64,000 nt of DNA from Dyadobacter sp. CY261 (GTDB lineage Bacteria > Bacteroidota > Bacteroidia > Cytophagales > Spirosomataceae), in NCBI RefSeq assembly GCF_021440085.1, contig NZ_JAKCPW010000017.1, forward strand, positions 46,679 to 110,678, in the 5' to 3' direction. Position numbers and translations under genes: made by a program. Shown piece by piece: positions 37,560 through 47,295 of this stretch. Every line of letters starts with the position of its first letter. Within the stretch, counting starts at the first letter, position 1. The notes under the pieces were generated by a model that searched no databases, was not told the origin of the DNA, and saw only the letters and a list, made by a program, of their open reading frames with translations.

Positions 37560-38204
37560 ATGGCAATTGATTCTACCAAAACACTCCAGCCGCCCGGGGT
37601 CATGGGGCCTTCCGTGCAGGATAACGAACCATTGATCGTCCACGACGAATACCTGATAACGGAAACGTTCAGCCAGGACCCTAAAAAAGGATGTGAGCTA
37701 CTTTTTAGAAAGTATTATGCTAATTTATGCAACCACGCGATCCGGTTTGTGCATTCACGGGAAGTGGCCGAAGATATTGTTTCTGAGGTATTTGCCGCGT
37801 TCTGGCAAAACCGCTCATTTGAGCTGATCACCTCTTCCTACCGCGCCTATCTGTACAAGTCCGTCCGCAACCGATCATACAATCACCTGAAATGGGAGCT
37901 GAACCGCACATCCCCGATCGAACTGGTCACTACACCTTTCCTTGCGCAGGCGCTCAATCCGTACGAGGCTTTGCAATACAGCGAGTTGCACCAGCAGATC
38001 GAACGCATTGTGCAGGAAATGCCGCCGCAATGCAGAAAGGCTTACTTATTGAAACGGATGGAAGGTAAAACGCTGGAAGAGATTGCGGCCGAACTTCGGA
38101 TCACTCCCAAGTCCGTGGAGGCGCTGATCACCCGTGCCATTGCGAGGCTCCGCAAGGGATTAAAGGACAGCTGGTTTATATGTCTCGTATACTGCTTGCA
38201 ATAA
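37560..38204 (+). CDS. RNA polymerase ECF sigma factor (FecI-like)
   Basis: This 214-residue protein has region 2 (LLFRKYYANLCNHAIRFVHSRE, then VAEDIVSEVFAAFWQNR, about 43-88) and region 4 (MPPQCRKAYLLKRMEGKTLEEI, AAELRITPKSVEALITRAIARLRK, about 155-200). It has a 35-residue N-terminal extension that is unstructured in appearance. Its FecR partner follows 158 bp downstream, then SusC and SusD, forming a complete signal-transduction operon. Confidence 0.92.
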   Translation: MAIDSTKTLQPPGVMGPSVQDNEPLIVHDEYLITETFSQDPKKGCELLFRKYYANLCNHAIRFVHSREVAEDIVSEVFAAFWQNRSFELITSSYRAYLYKSVRNRSYNHLKWELNRTSPIELVTTPFLAQALNPYEALQYSELHQQIERIVQEMPPQCRKAYLLKRMEGKTLEEIAAELRITPKSVEALITRAIARLRKGLKDSWFICLVYCLQ

Positions 38205-38362
38205 AAGTGTTCAATCCGGTATGGGGTTGCGTATACTGTACTTGTCTGTTCTTGTAAATAGTCTAAATGAGCATTGCCGTGTGCCGTTCTATCACGGTTA
38301 TGTGGTTGCTCTGAAATCACTCAAACAGGCCTGACCGGACTGTAAATACTAAAAAGTATAAG

Positions 38363-39373
38363 ATGAAAGAATCCCTATCCAAAGATGTCCTATTCGATTT
38401 TTTTGACGGAAGGACCACATCCATTCAGCGTAAGCTTGTCGAGGACTGGCTTGCGGACCCCCAGAACGAAGAGCTCTACCACCAATATCTGGACGAATGG
38501 GAGAGCCGCCATCCGCAGTTTTCGCCCCAGATCGAAAATGCGCTGTCAGATTACATTGCATTGATGAATGATGAAGATACGGGCAAAGAAATTCCTTTGT
38601 CCCAAACAGAAGTGAAGCAATCCGGAATCTGGAAAAGTCCGTGGCTCTATGGTGCAGCAGCGGCATGCTTCCTGATGGTGGTCAGTTTTGTTTTTAGAAA
38701 CGAGCTGATGTATAAATCATTGGAGTCTGAAAATGGCCAGACATCTGAATACAAACTCTCCGACGGTACAAACGTGGTGCTCAATGCCAATTCTATTTTA
38801 CGGGTTCCGAGGATGGGTTTCGGTTTGGGTAACAGGGAGGTGATGCTGGATGGTGAAGCGGAGTTTAAAGTAGTTCACACTGAGCACAGTAGCCGTTTTA
38901 TTGTACGTATGAACCAAAACTACGTGATAGAAGTGCTTGGTACCGAGTTTGTTGCGTTTTCAAGAAAACGCGGCACCAAGGTTTTTCTGACGAAAGGAAA
39001 AGTGAAGCTGAGCTTACCCAAGGGAAAGCAGCTTTACCTGAAACCCGGTCATCTCTTCGCCACAGGAACGAATGGGGCATTTACCCTTACATCCTCGTCC
39101 ACACCGGCTGCGTTCGTGGCCTGGAAGGAAAACATGTTTTATTTCGACAATACACTCTTATCCGAAGCAGTGGAGCAAATAAATGACCGCTTCAAGGTGA
39201 ATGTACGTATACTGGACCCCGTTTTGGGGAAACGCCGTATCGGAGGGGTGTATAAGGTGAAACAGGCCGACGACCTACTGATCATATTATCCGAGCTGCT
39301 CCATCTGGAAGTGGTAAAACATGACGAATTTATCGAATTGAGAAAATCAGTAACCAATACAAATCATGAGTAG
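38363..39373 (+). CDS. FecR-family anti-sigma factor with DUF4974
   Basis: This 336-residue protein has a cytoplasmic N-terminus (LFDFFDGRTTSIQRKLVEDW, a typical sigma-binding start, with W-L-x-D-P-Q-N-E-E), a membrane helix (about 95-111), a periplasmic FecR domain (about 128-235; EYKLSDGTNVVLNANSILR, VLGTEFVAFSR) and a DUF4974 domain (about 258-330; FYFDNTLLSEAVEQINDRF). It should restrain the sigma factor at 37560. The stop overlaps the SusC start by 8 bp, so the two are translationally coupled. Confidence 0.93.
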   Translation: MKESLSKDVLFDFFDGRTTSIQRKLVEDWLADPQNEELYHQYLDEWESRHPQFSPQIENALSDYIALMNDEDTGKEIPLSQTEVKQSGIWKSPWLYGAAAACFLMVVSFVFRNELMYKSLESENGQTSEYKLSDGTNVVLNANSILRVPRMGFGLGNREVMLDGEAEFKVVHTEHSSRFIVRMNQNYVIEVLGTEFVAFSRKRGTKVFLTKGKVKLSLPKGKQLYLKPGHLFATGTNGAFTLTSSSTPAAFVAWKENMFYFDNTLLSEAVEQINDRFKVNVRILDPVLGKRRIGGVYKVKQADDLLIILSELLHLEVVKHDEFIELRKSVTNTNHE

Positions 39374-42300
39374 CAGATTTCTACAAAAAATACGTATCGT
39401 GCTGACAATGTTATCTGTTCAGCAGCTTTGCGTGGCGCAAGGGATTTCCTTGGCGAGTCAGCCGGTTGCGGCCCAGCCGTTACCAGCCCAGGCGCAGCCG
39501 AATGCGGCCCAGCGCGGAGAAAGCCGGGCCAAAAATCTGAAAGATTTGTTGGTCGACTTGGGCAAGCAGCACCAGGTGAGCATTTTGTTTGAAGAAGAAA
39601 CGGTGAAAAACATTGTGGTTACCGGCGCGGATTACCACCAGGAAGGGAGCAAGCTGGAACGGCAGCTGACCGACCTGCTCAAACCGTTCAATCTCCGTTT
39701 CAAAAAGGCGGGAAAAGAAGCCTATGTGATTGTGCCGAGATTTGAGAAAAAGGACCCGGAATCCGGTATTGCCACGATCGAAAGTGCAACTATTGCGCCG
39801 CCAGCCTCGCCCGCAGCTTCGGACAAGGCTGATGCCTCCATTTTAAAAATTATCAGGTCCGGTCGGGAGGAAGTAACTGTGAAAGGTAAAGTCTCCGATG
39901 AGCATGGAGACGGACTTCCCGGTGTAAGCGTCGTGCTCAAAGGCTCCCAGCGCGGTGTTACAACCGACCTGTCCGGGAAATATGAAATAACCAGCGGAAG
40001 TGCCGACGCTATTCTGATCTTCTCGTTTGTGGGCTATTTGCCTAAGGAAGAGATTGTCGGTAACCGTTCGGTAATAGATATTTCGCTCGCGGTAGATACG
40101 AAAGCATTGGAAGAAGTAGTGGTTATCGGCTATGGAACGGCTAAAAAGAAGGACCTTACCGGCGCGGTTTCAGTGGTGGGCCGCAGGGAGTTCGGCGATG
40201 TGTCCGCTACATCTGCCCAGCAGCTTTTGCAGGGAAAGATAGCTGGTGTACAGATCGTCAATACGGGCGGATTGCCTGGCTCTAATGCTAAAATCATCAT
40301 TCGTGGTGTAGGCTCACTTACCAATTCGGATCCCCTGTATGTGATCGATGGCATTCAGGGTGGCGATATCAACTCGGTCAGTCCGTATGATATTCAAGAT
40401 ATTACAGTTTTGAAAGACGCTGCCTCTGTGGCTATTTACGGGGCTTCGGCCGCAAATGGGGTGGTTTTAGTCACGACAAAAAAAGGAAAGGCCGGAACGC
40501 CCAAAGTAACCTACAATGGCTATGCAGGCATAGCGAAGGCATGGAAGAAGCTGGATATGCTCGATGCGGCTCAATATGTCCAGCTGGTAAAGGACATTGA
40601 TGAAGTACAGGGAAACAAAGTGCCTGACAAACTGAATACACCCGAAGTGCTGGTGACCCGCACGGATTGGCAAAAGGAGATTTTCAGAAATGCGAAGGTA
40701 ACCGAGCACCATGTGAACGTAACGGGGGGAAGTGAAAAGGCAACCTATAATTTCTCCGCCGGTTATACCAACCAGGAGGGTATCATGAAGGATTACGGCT
40801 ATCAGCGGATCAACCTGCGGACACAACTCGAAGAGCAAATCGGTAAGAAAATCCGCCTGGGACAGACTATCAATTTCAAATACAACAGGACAACGGGAAA
40901 TGCAGCCAGTTTCGTGGAGGCCCTGCGGATGCCACCCTATGCACCAACAATGGACCCTAGGAACCTTGGAGGATATAGTAAGGTGACGACAATCATCGAC
41001 CAGAACGATGCATTGAATCCGTTACCAGGAATTTATCTTACTGAAAAACTGGGAAGAAGTGTTTCCAACCTGTTTCAATTGTGGGGGGAAGTGGATATTA
41101 TTAATGGATTGAAATTCAGGACTCAGGCGAACATTGGCCTTTCCAATAGCAACAGTTATAATTACACAGGCGAATATTTGAACGGCAATACAAGAACCGA
41201 TCGTAAGATCGATGAAAGCTATTCTTTCTCAGTCTCGCCGATCATTGAAAATATCCTGAGCTATTCTCGGAATTTTGGCCGTCACGATTTTTCGGTCATG
41301 GCAGGCAATACCTTCAATGAAGGCAACAGAAGCAGGAGCGTCAATTTGACTGGTTCGGGCTTTACGAATGACCTGATCAAACAGATCGGTGTTTCCAAAT
41401 CCAACAGCATCACAGGCGCTGGCTCGGGTATTTATGCTTCACGCTCCTATTTCGGTCGGCTTACTTACGCTTTTCACGACAGGTATCTGGTAAATGCTTC
41501 CATCCGGCAGGATATTAACCCGGCATTCGGGAAAGCTCACCGGAAAGGGAATTTCCCATCCGTAGGTGTGGCATGGAAGGCTGCTAACGAGGACTTCATG
41601 AAAAATGTTGCCTTCATTTCCGATCTGAAACTCCGGGGAAGCTGGGGCATTACCGGAAACGCCAACATTGGACTGTTTCTCACCGATCCAACCGTGTACC
41701 GGGGTTATGGAAACAACAACATCGTATATTCTTTTGGAGAAAACAAAGCATTTCAGCAGGGAGCGACGGTTACGCGCGTGCCTAATCCTTTCCTGAAATG
41801 GGAGGAAACCACGCAAGTCGATTTCGGAGTTGACTTTGGTCTTTTGCAAAACAGACTCCAGGTGAGCCTGGACTACTACAAACGCGACAGCAAAGACTTG
41901 TTGCTGGATGTGAAATTGCCGGTTTCTACGGGCCTGGGTGATGTTTACAATGATGCCAGCATGGTGCAGAATGCTGCGAATGCAGTTAATAAGGGTTTTG
42001 AAGTAGCGGTCTCGTATGCGGGCCAGGCGGGAGATTTTAGTTATAGTATTTCTGCCAATACCGGTTTCAACAAGAATAATGTGGTTTCACTCGGTAACGG
42101 TGCGCCCATCGTGAGCGGTAGCACCAATGGAGGGATTAATATTACCAAAACCGATGTGGGAGCGGCAATCGGTTCGTTCTATGGTTTTAAAATGGATCGC
42201 GTAATTTCCAGCGCCGCCGACGTAGCCAGGTTGAACGAACAGGCTATTGCCAAAGGCTTTAAAACATACCAGGATGGATTGAAAGCCGGTGATATTGTTT

Positions 42301-42884
42301 ACAAGGATTTGAACGGCGACGGGCAAATTACAGATTCAGACCAGGCATTTCTGGGTTCTGCCATTCCGGTTTGGACTTATGGGGGCTCTGTCAATTTATC
42401 ATACAAAGCGTGGGACCTTTCGATGGGCCTGGCCGGGATTGGTGATGTGAAAGTTTACAATGCATTGCGGTATTGGACAGAGGGGACTACCCGCCCGTTC
42501 AATTCTTCTACGGCCGTTCTGAATGCCTGGAAAAAAGATGGAGACATGACAGACATGCCCAGGTCGGGGCAAAATACGCCCTCCAATCTGCGCGCGTCCG
42601 ACCGCTTTCTGGAGAATGGCTCATTCATGCGGCTGCGAAACCTGACCGCCGGATTCTCTATTCCAAAATCATTGCTGAATTCCACCGGTGCAAAAGTGTT
42701 TTCGAGTTTCCGGATTTATGCAACAGCGATGAACCTGCTGACCATCACCAATTATAAAGGATATGATCCCGAGGTAAGTGCGAGTGTCAATGATGCCAAG
42801 TCGTTCATTTTCACAAAGGGAGTGGATACAGGTCAGTATCCGCAGCCAAGGACTTTTCTGCTAGGGGTTCAGGTCGGGTTTTAA
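39366..42884 (+). CDS. SusC/RagA TonB-dependent outer-membrane transporter with STN domain
   Basis: This 1,172-residue protein has a signal peptide (1-24), an Ala/Gln/Pro-rich spacer (30-55), an STN domain (58-125), a CarboxypepD_reg-like domain (168-243; GKVSDEHGDGLPGVSVVLKG), a TonB-box-like EEVVVIGYG (249-257), a plug domain (about 262-375; GGLPGSNAKIIIRGVGSLTN, IYGASAANGVVLVTTKKG) and the barrel ending GVQVGF. Repeated AQPLPAQAQPNAAQ-like residues in the spacer are unusual. The STN domain makes it the sensor for the FecR/sigma pair upstream. SusD follows after 30 bp. Confidence 0.95.
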   Translation: MSSRFLQKIRIVLTMLSVQQLCVAQGISLASQPVAAQPLPAQAQPNAAQRGESRAKNLKDLLVDLGKQHQVSILFEEETVKNIVVTGADYHQEGSKLERQLTDLLKPFNLRFKKAGKEAYVIVPRFEKKDPESGIATIESATIAPPASPAASDKADASILKIIRSGREEVTVKGKVSDEHGDGLPGVSVVLKGSQRGVTTDLSGKYEITSGSADAILIFSFVGYLPKEEIVGNRSVIDISLAVDTKALEEVVVIGYGTAKKKDLTGAVSVVGRREFGDVSATSAQQLLQGKIAGVQIVNTGGLPGSNAKIIIRGVGSLTNSDPLYVIDGIQGGDINSVSPYDIQDITVLKDAASVAIYGASAANGVVLVTTKKGKAGTPKVTYNGYAGIAKAWKKLDMLDAAQYVQLVKDIDEVQGNKVPDKLNTPEVLVTRTDWQKEIFRNAKVTEHHVNVTGGSEKATYNFSAGYTNQEGIMKDYGYQRINLRTQLEEQIGKKIRLGQTINFKYNRTTGNAASFVEALRMPPYAPTMDPRNLGGYSKVTTIIDQNDALNPLPGIYLTEKLGRSVSNLFQLWGEVDIINGLKFRTQANIGLSNSNSYNYTGEYLNGNTRTDRKIDESYSFSVSPIIENILSYSRNFGRHDFSVMAGNTFNEGNRSRSVNLTGSGFTNDLIKQIGVSKSNSITGAGSGIYASRSYFGRLTYAFHDRYLVNASIRQDINPAFGKAHRKGNFPSVGVAWKAANEDFMKNVAFISDLKLRGSWGITGNANIGLFLTDPTVYRGYGNNNIVYSFGENKAFQQGATVTRVPNPFLKWEETTQVDFGVDFGLLQNRLQVSLDYYKRDSKDLLLDVKLPVSTGLGDVYNDASMVQNAANAVNKGFEVAVSYAGQAGDFSYSISANTGFNKNNVVSLGNGAPIVSGSTNGGINITKTDVGAAIGSFYGFKMDRVISSAADVARLNEQAIAKGFKTYQDGLKAGDIVYKDLNGDGQITDSDQAFLGSAIPVWTYGGSVNLSYKAWDLSMGLAGIGDVKVYNALRYWTEGTTRPFNSSTAVLNAWKKDGDMTDMPRSGQNTPSNLRASDRFLENGSFMRLRNLTAGFSIPKSLLNSTGAKVFSSFRIYATAMNLLTITNYKGYDPEVSASVNDAKSFIFTKGVDTGQYPQPRTFLLGVQVGF

Positions 42885-42914
42885 ATTCTTTTCATTCATT
42901 CTCAATCAGTCATC

Positions 42915-44501
42915 ATGAAAAAGCAGATACTTTCACTGGGAACGCTGGCCTGCCTGGCTGCGGCCGGGTGTGACAACTCGCTGGATAATGTCAAAAACCA
43001 GACGAGCTATAACGATGATACTTATTTTACCACGCCTGCCACCATTTCAGAAGCAGTAACTGCCGCTTATGGCCTGATGCTTTACAAAGGGTTGTATTCG
43101 AGGGATTTCTACTTTCTGATGGACCTCACCGGCAACGAAGCAGAGGCGGACGCTCCCCTTTTGGGCGATGTTTTGCAATTGCACGATTATAGCTATGCTT
43201 CAAACCACGCGCAGATTAATGATCTCTGGTCGACTGCCTATAAAATGACATTCCGGGCTAATCTGGCGATCGACAAGGCTGCAAAAGTGGTGCCCGCTTC
43301 AGACGCTGAGAAAACGAAGCTCGCCCAATATACCTCCGAAGCGTACTTTCTAAAAGCATATGCGGAGTTCTTGCTGGTAACGCTCTGGGGCAGGGTACCC
43401 ATTCGCAAGGATTACAGCGGTAACAGCGAATTATATCTTCCAAGGGCCACCGTAGAAGAAAGCTGGAAACAGGTGGAATCCGACCTGACGAATGCCATCA
43501 GCGGGCTGCCTTCCGCCTATGCGAACACGGCGAGCGATCTGGGTCGTGCTACCAAAGGCGCTGCCATTGCGCTATTGGGCAAGGCCTATTTATACCAGAA
43601 AAAATATGCAGAGGCCTCCGCGCAATTTGAATTACTTACCAGAGCTCCTTTTACGTATGACCTTGTCCAGAATCTGGACGAGCTTTTTACCAAATCGCCC
43701 GTGAAAAACGCAGAAACGGTATTTGACATCCCGCATAAAGAATGGGGCGGTTGGGCGGAAGGAAATCCGTACTATATGTTTGGCTCGCAGGAAGGGTCGG
43801 GTAGCGGTAAAAATACATTGACCGGCCGCGCCATGGAATACGGCTGGAACGACTGGCGCAACGTTTTTATCTCCGATGCAGCAGTGAAAGCATTCACTTA
43901 TAAGGACGAAGCGGGCAAAGTCTATATTGATCCGAGAGCCAAGAATACGTTTTACGGAGATAAGGCCAGCGGGGGGGACGTGACCTATTGCGATAAATGT
44001 ACTGCCGGGCCAAAGCCTTATCCTTTCGCAGAAAACGGCAATGGCTACCGCTGGAGAAAATACGAGCCTTATGAATACAAGGAAAAGGGGGAGTTGCCTC
44101 AATCGGATATCAATTCACAGGTGATCCGCTATGCCGACGTGTTGCTGATGTTTGCGGAAGCACAGATCAATATCGGTAAACTAAGTGAGGCCCTGCCGTT
44201 GGTTAATAAGGTGCGCGCACGCTCCGGCGCATTCGCCTACACAACACTAGGCAATAAGGAGGAAGCGATGAGGAAAATTATGCTAGAACGCCAGCTCGAA
44301 CTGGCCGGTGAGCAGGTGCGCTGGTTTGACCTGATCCGCTGGGGCATTGCCAAAGAAACTCTAAACGCGGAGAAGAAAGCCAAATATCCGGCTTCAAGCC
44401 AATCTTTTTTTCAGGACAAACATGTATTATTCCCTATTCCATTAACTGAGAAAAACACAAACCCAGTTGTCGCCAAAGACATCAGCAACGACTGGAATTA
44501 A
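42915..44501 (+). CDS. SusD/RagB-family outer-membrane lipoprotein
   Basis: This 528-residue lipoprotein (lipobox AAGC, C19) has SusD-type N-terminal segment (TYFTTPATISEAVTAAYGLM), the helix EAYFLKAYAEFLLVTLWGRVP and the C-terminal RYADVLLMFAEAQI / LVNKVRARSG / LERQLELAGEQVRWFDLIRWG blocks. A CDKC pair (about res. 357-360; YCDKCTAG) is an odd insertion, perhaps a disulfide or metal loop. It works as the lid for the preceding SusC and likely shares its transcript. Substrate unknown; no hydrolase follows. Confidence 0.95.
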   Translation: MKKQILSLGTLACLAAAGCDNSLDNVKNQTSYNDDTYFTTPATISEAVTAAYGLMLYKGLYSRDFYFLMDLTGNEAEADAPLLGDVLQLHDYSYASNHAQINDLWSTAYKMTFRANLAIDKAAKVVPASDAEKTKLAQYTSEAYFLKAYAEFLLVTLWGRVPIRKDYSGNSELYLPRATVEESWKQVESDLTNAISGLPSAYANTASDLGRATKGAAIALLGKAYLYQKKYAEASAQFELLTRAPFTYDLVQNLDELFTKSPVKNAETVFDIPHKEWGGWAEGNPYYMFGSQEGSGSGKNTLTGRAMEYGWNDWRNVFISDAAVKAFTYKDEAGKVYIDPRAKNTFYGDKASGGDVTYCDKCTAGPKPYPFAENGNGYRWRKYEPYEYKEKGELPQSDINSQVIRYADVLLMFAEAQINIGKLSEALPLVNKVRARSGAFAYTTLGNKEEAMRKIMLERQLELAGEQVRWFDLIRWGIAKETLNAEKKAKYPASSQSFFQDKHVLFPIPLTEKNTNPVVAKDISNDWN

Positions 44502-45061
44502 GAAGTCGATTGTTTTCAGATATTTGATATTACCCGTTGGCGTGAGTCAGCGGGTTTCCATGTTCAGGGACTTGATCTTAAACCAAGCCATCCACCCAAT
44601 TATGGAGATTAGGAGCACCCAAATCCAGCTGGGAACGGTCCTTGGTGATTCACTACCGGTCATGAAGAATTTTCGCTGGTCTGCTTTCCCGTATGCGTTG
44701 ATCATAATGGGTAAGGTGCCATCGACTTGCTGGTTGTCTTTCAGCCCTAATTAGCAGGGAGCCAATGGTACAAATTACTGTTACGGTGGAAATACTAGTG
44801 CGGTCATTTTCTGTATATTACACCAGCAGCATAAGCACCTGTCTTTACCCCATCGGCACAGCTTTATAGCTTTGTGTATTCACCGCGGGCTCGGGCAATT
44901 CAAAAAAAGGATTGTGAAGTTTCCTTGAAAATGACACCAAGGTACATTATTATGCCTGGTATAAGTAAAAAGTGCCATAGGTGAGTTAAATAGTACCTTT
45001 TGTTGAGACGGCTCTGAGATACTTTTGAAGGGATTTAATATGTTCCTTAAAAGAAGTTTTC
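44502..45061. other. gene-free region between susD and the sulfite reductase gene
   Basis: It contains the minus-strand membrane-tail remnant described separately and about 300 bp of AT-rich DNA in front of the reductase gene. I saw no clear riboswitch or promoter. An imperfect 8-bp stem (44532-44539 / 44548-44555) may act as a weak terminator. Confidence 0.45.
44547..44752 (-). pseudogene. C-terminal remnant of a membrane-anchored protein
   Basis: The minus-strand frame reads LKDNQQVDGTLPIMINAYGK, then RKFFMTGSESPRTVPSWIWV and LLISIIGWMAWFKIKSLNME before a stop. It is an orderly stretch with one membrane helix near the end, unlike random translation. A stop lies just upstream, so only the tail remains. 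A 52-codon ORF from ATG 44705 could be intact instead. I do not recognise the family. Confidence 0.35.
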
Positions 45062-47176
45062 ATGGCACTGACAATTAGCGAGAGGGTACACAAAAAGGCG
45101 GTACGGGATATTATTGAACTGGATACCAAAATCAAGCTCTTCCAAGCCGGGAAGCTTGATAATGAATCATTTAGGGCATTCAGGCTGACACGGGGCGTTT
45201 ATGGTCAGCGCCAGCCCGATGTCAATATGATCCGGATAAAGCTCCCCTTCGGGCGCGTAACGCCGGCACAATTAATACGGATAGCCGAGCTATCTGACAG
45301 ATACGGCAGCGGTAACCTGCATGCGACTACCCGGCAGGATATCCAGCTTCATTACGTGAAGTTGGCCGATGCCCCCCAGCTTTGGGCCGACCTGGAAGAT
45401 GAAAGGATTACCCTCCGGGAGGCTTGTGGCAACACAATCAGAAACCTGACAGCATCTCCTTATGCGGGAATTGATCCTGATGAGCCTTTTGACGTATCCC
45501 CATATGCGAATGCGGTTTTCAATTACTTTCTGCGTAACCCTGTTTGTCAGCAGCTGGGAAGGAAATTCAAAATCGCATTTTCTTCCTCGGAAAAAGACTC
45601 GGCCTTCACATTTATACATGATATGGGATTTATCCCGAAGATAAAATCCGAAAACGGGTTAGAAGTGCGCGGGTTTAAGATTGTCATGGCCGGAGGATTG
45701 GGGGCGCAGCCGTTTCTAGCTCATCCGGTATTCGACTTCATGGAAGAAAACCAGATAATCCCTTTCACAGAGGCCTGCCTGAGGATTTTTGACCGGTACG
45801 GAGAGCGCGCAAAACGTCATAAGGCCCGCTTGAAATACCTGATTAATGATATAGGCATCGAGCGTTTCCTGGAACTTGTCAATGAGGAGCGGAAAGCGAT
45901 CAGTAGCAGTAGCAATCACGTCAATCTGGACCATTATGTGAAGCCTCTGATCCCCAAACCAAGGATATTCCAGGCACAGATACCCTCTGATCCCGTAAAA
46001 TATCTTGCCTGGCGTCAGACCAATGTCACCCGCCAAAAGCAAAAGGAAACATTTTTTTCGGTCCAGATAAAGGTGACTACGGGTGATCTGAGCTCGGATC
46101 TGGCACGCAAACTGGCAAAGGTTATCGATGCGCATGCATCAGACGATATCAGGATTACCGTAAACCAGGGTTTTTTATGCAAGTATGTCAGGGAGCAGGC
46201 GCTCATCTCATTATTTAACGAACTTAATGAGATAGGGCTGGCAGAACCAGGGTTCGACACCCTTGCCGACATTACTGCTTGCCCGGGGACAGATACGTGC
46301 AATCTGGCGATTGCCAGTTCAACCGGTCTGGCGAGAGTCCTGGAAAACACTTTACAAGAGGAGTTTCCGGATATCCTTTTCCGAAAGGATATCAAGATTA
46401 AGATATCGGGCTGCATGAATGGATGTGGTCACCATGCGATCGCCAATATCGGCTTTCATGCGATGTCGATGAAAGCGGGAAAATTTGTTTTGCCGGCGAT
46501 GCAGGTTATGCTAGCCGGAGGGCCAACTGGCGACGGAAGCGGCCGAATGGCAGAGAAGATCATTAAAATCCCATCACGAAAGGCGCCGGATGCGATGCGG
46601 ACAATCCTGAATGACTTTAGGGAAAATGCAGAACCCGAGGAGATGTTCAATTCATATTACCTGCGTTTTGGCAAAAACTATTTCTATAACCTGCTCAAAC
46701 CACTTGGCGAGATTTCCGAGATCACACAGCTGTATCTGACTGACTGGGGTGCTCAAACGCAGTATGAAACGCTGATAGGCATAGGAGAATGTGCTGTCCC
46801 AATGATAGACATGGTTTCGGTGGTAATAGATGAAGCCCGCGAGACAGCTGAAAAAAGGGATGAAGCCTATTCGGCCCAGGAATGGGTGGAATCGATCTAT
46901 TACAGCTATAACGTATTTCTGGGAGTAGCAAAGGCATTGTTGCTAACCAAGGACATGCCATGCAATACACAGTTCAGCATTTTGAACAACTTTGACAAGA
47001 CCTGGGTTGAGACAGGCGAATTATCGCTGGGATTTGAAGGTTCTTTTAAAGACAAAGTACTTGAAATCAATAAAGTTGAACCATCGGTATCTTTTGCCAC
47101 GACATTTCGGGAGCAGTCCGAAGCCTTCCGGAAGCTGGTCATTGAGGAAAGAAATGCTCAATTATTGAAACAATAA
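45062..47176 (+). CDS. ferredoxin-type nitrite/sulfite reductase (siroheme, 4Fe-4S)
   Basis: This 704-residue cytosolic enzyme reduces sulfite to sulfide or nitrite to ammonia with six electrons. Core motifs: ATTRQDIQLHYV (about 88-99, siroheme/sulfite pocket), then the cluster ligands C407 and C413 (TACPGTDTCNLAIA) and C451 and C455 (ISGCMNGCGHHAI), a complete C-x5-C ... C-x3-C set. Two ferredoxin-like half-domains are present. Residues about 570-704 are an additional helical extension with an HEPN-like look, known in Bacteroidota sulfite reductases. Sulfate assimilation partners (cysD, cysN, cysH, uroporphyrinogen methyltransferase) usually sit beside it, but none are in this window. Start is ATG 45062. 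Confidence 0.9.
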   Translation: MALTISERVHKKAVRDIIELDTKIKLFQAGKLDNESFRAFRLTRGVYGQRQPDVNMIRIKLPFGRVTPAQLIRIAELSDRYGSGNLHATTRQDIQLHYVKLADAPQLWADLEDERITLREACGNTIRNLTASPYAGIDPDEPFDVSPYANAVFNYFLRNPVCQQLGRKFKIAFSSSEKDSAFTFIHDMGFIPKIKSENGLEVRGFKIVMAGGLGAQPFLAHPVFDFMEENQIIPFTEACLRIFDRYGERAKRHKARLKYLINDIGIERFLELVNEERKAISSSSNHVNLDHYVKPLIPKPRIFQAQIPSDPVKYLAWRQTNVTRQKQKETFFSVQIKVTTGDLSSDLARKLAKVIDAHASDDIRITVNQGFLCKYVREQALISLFNELNEIGLAEPGFDTLADITACPGTDTCNLAIASSTGLARVLENTLQEEFPDILFRKDIKIKISGCMNGCGHHAIANIGFHAMSMKAGKFVLPAMQVMLAGGPTGDGSGRMAEKIIKIPSRKAPDAMRTILNDFRENAEPEEMFNSYYLRFGKNYFYNLLKPLGEISEITQLYLTDWGAQTQYETLIGIGECAVPMIDMVSVVIDEARETAEKRDEAYSAQEWVESIYYSYNVFLGVAKALLLTKDMPCNTQFSILNNFDKTWVETGELSLGFEGSFKDKVLEINKVEPSVSFATTFREQSEAFRKLVIEERNAQLLKQ

Positions 47177-47295
47177 ATCGATTCGCCGGCAAGATCGTGT
47201 TTCCGGTCTACCACTAGCTCTCTGACCCGGTGGTAAGGGTCTCAGCAGGAGTTGAGCGATTTGGGGGGAGCTAACGGAAGGATTAGGTCTTTTTT

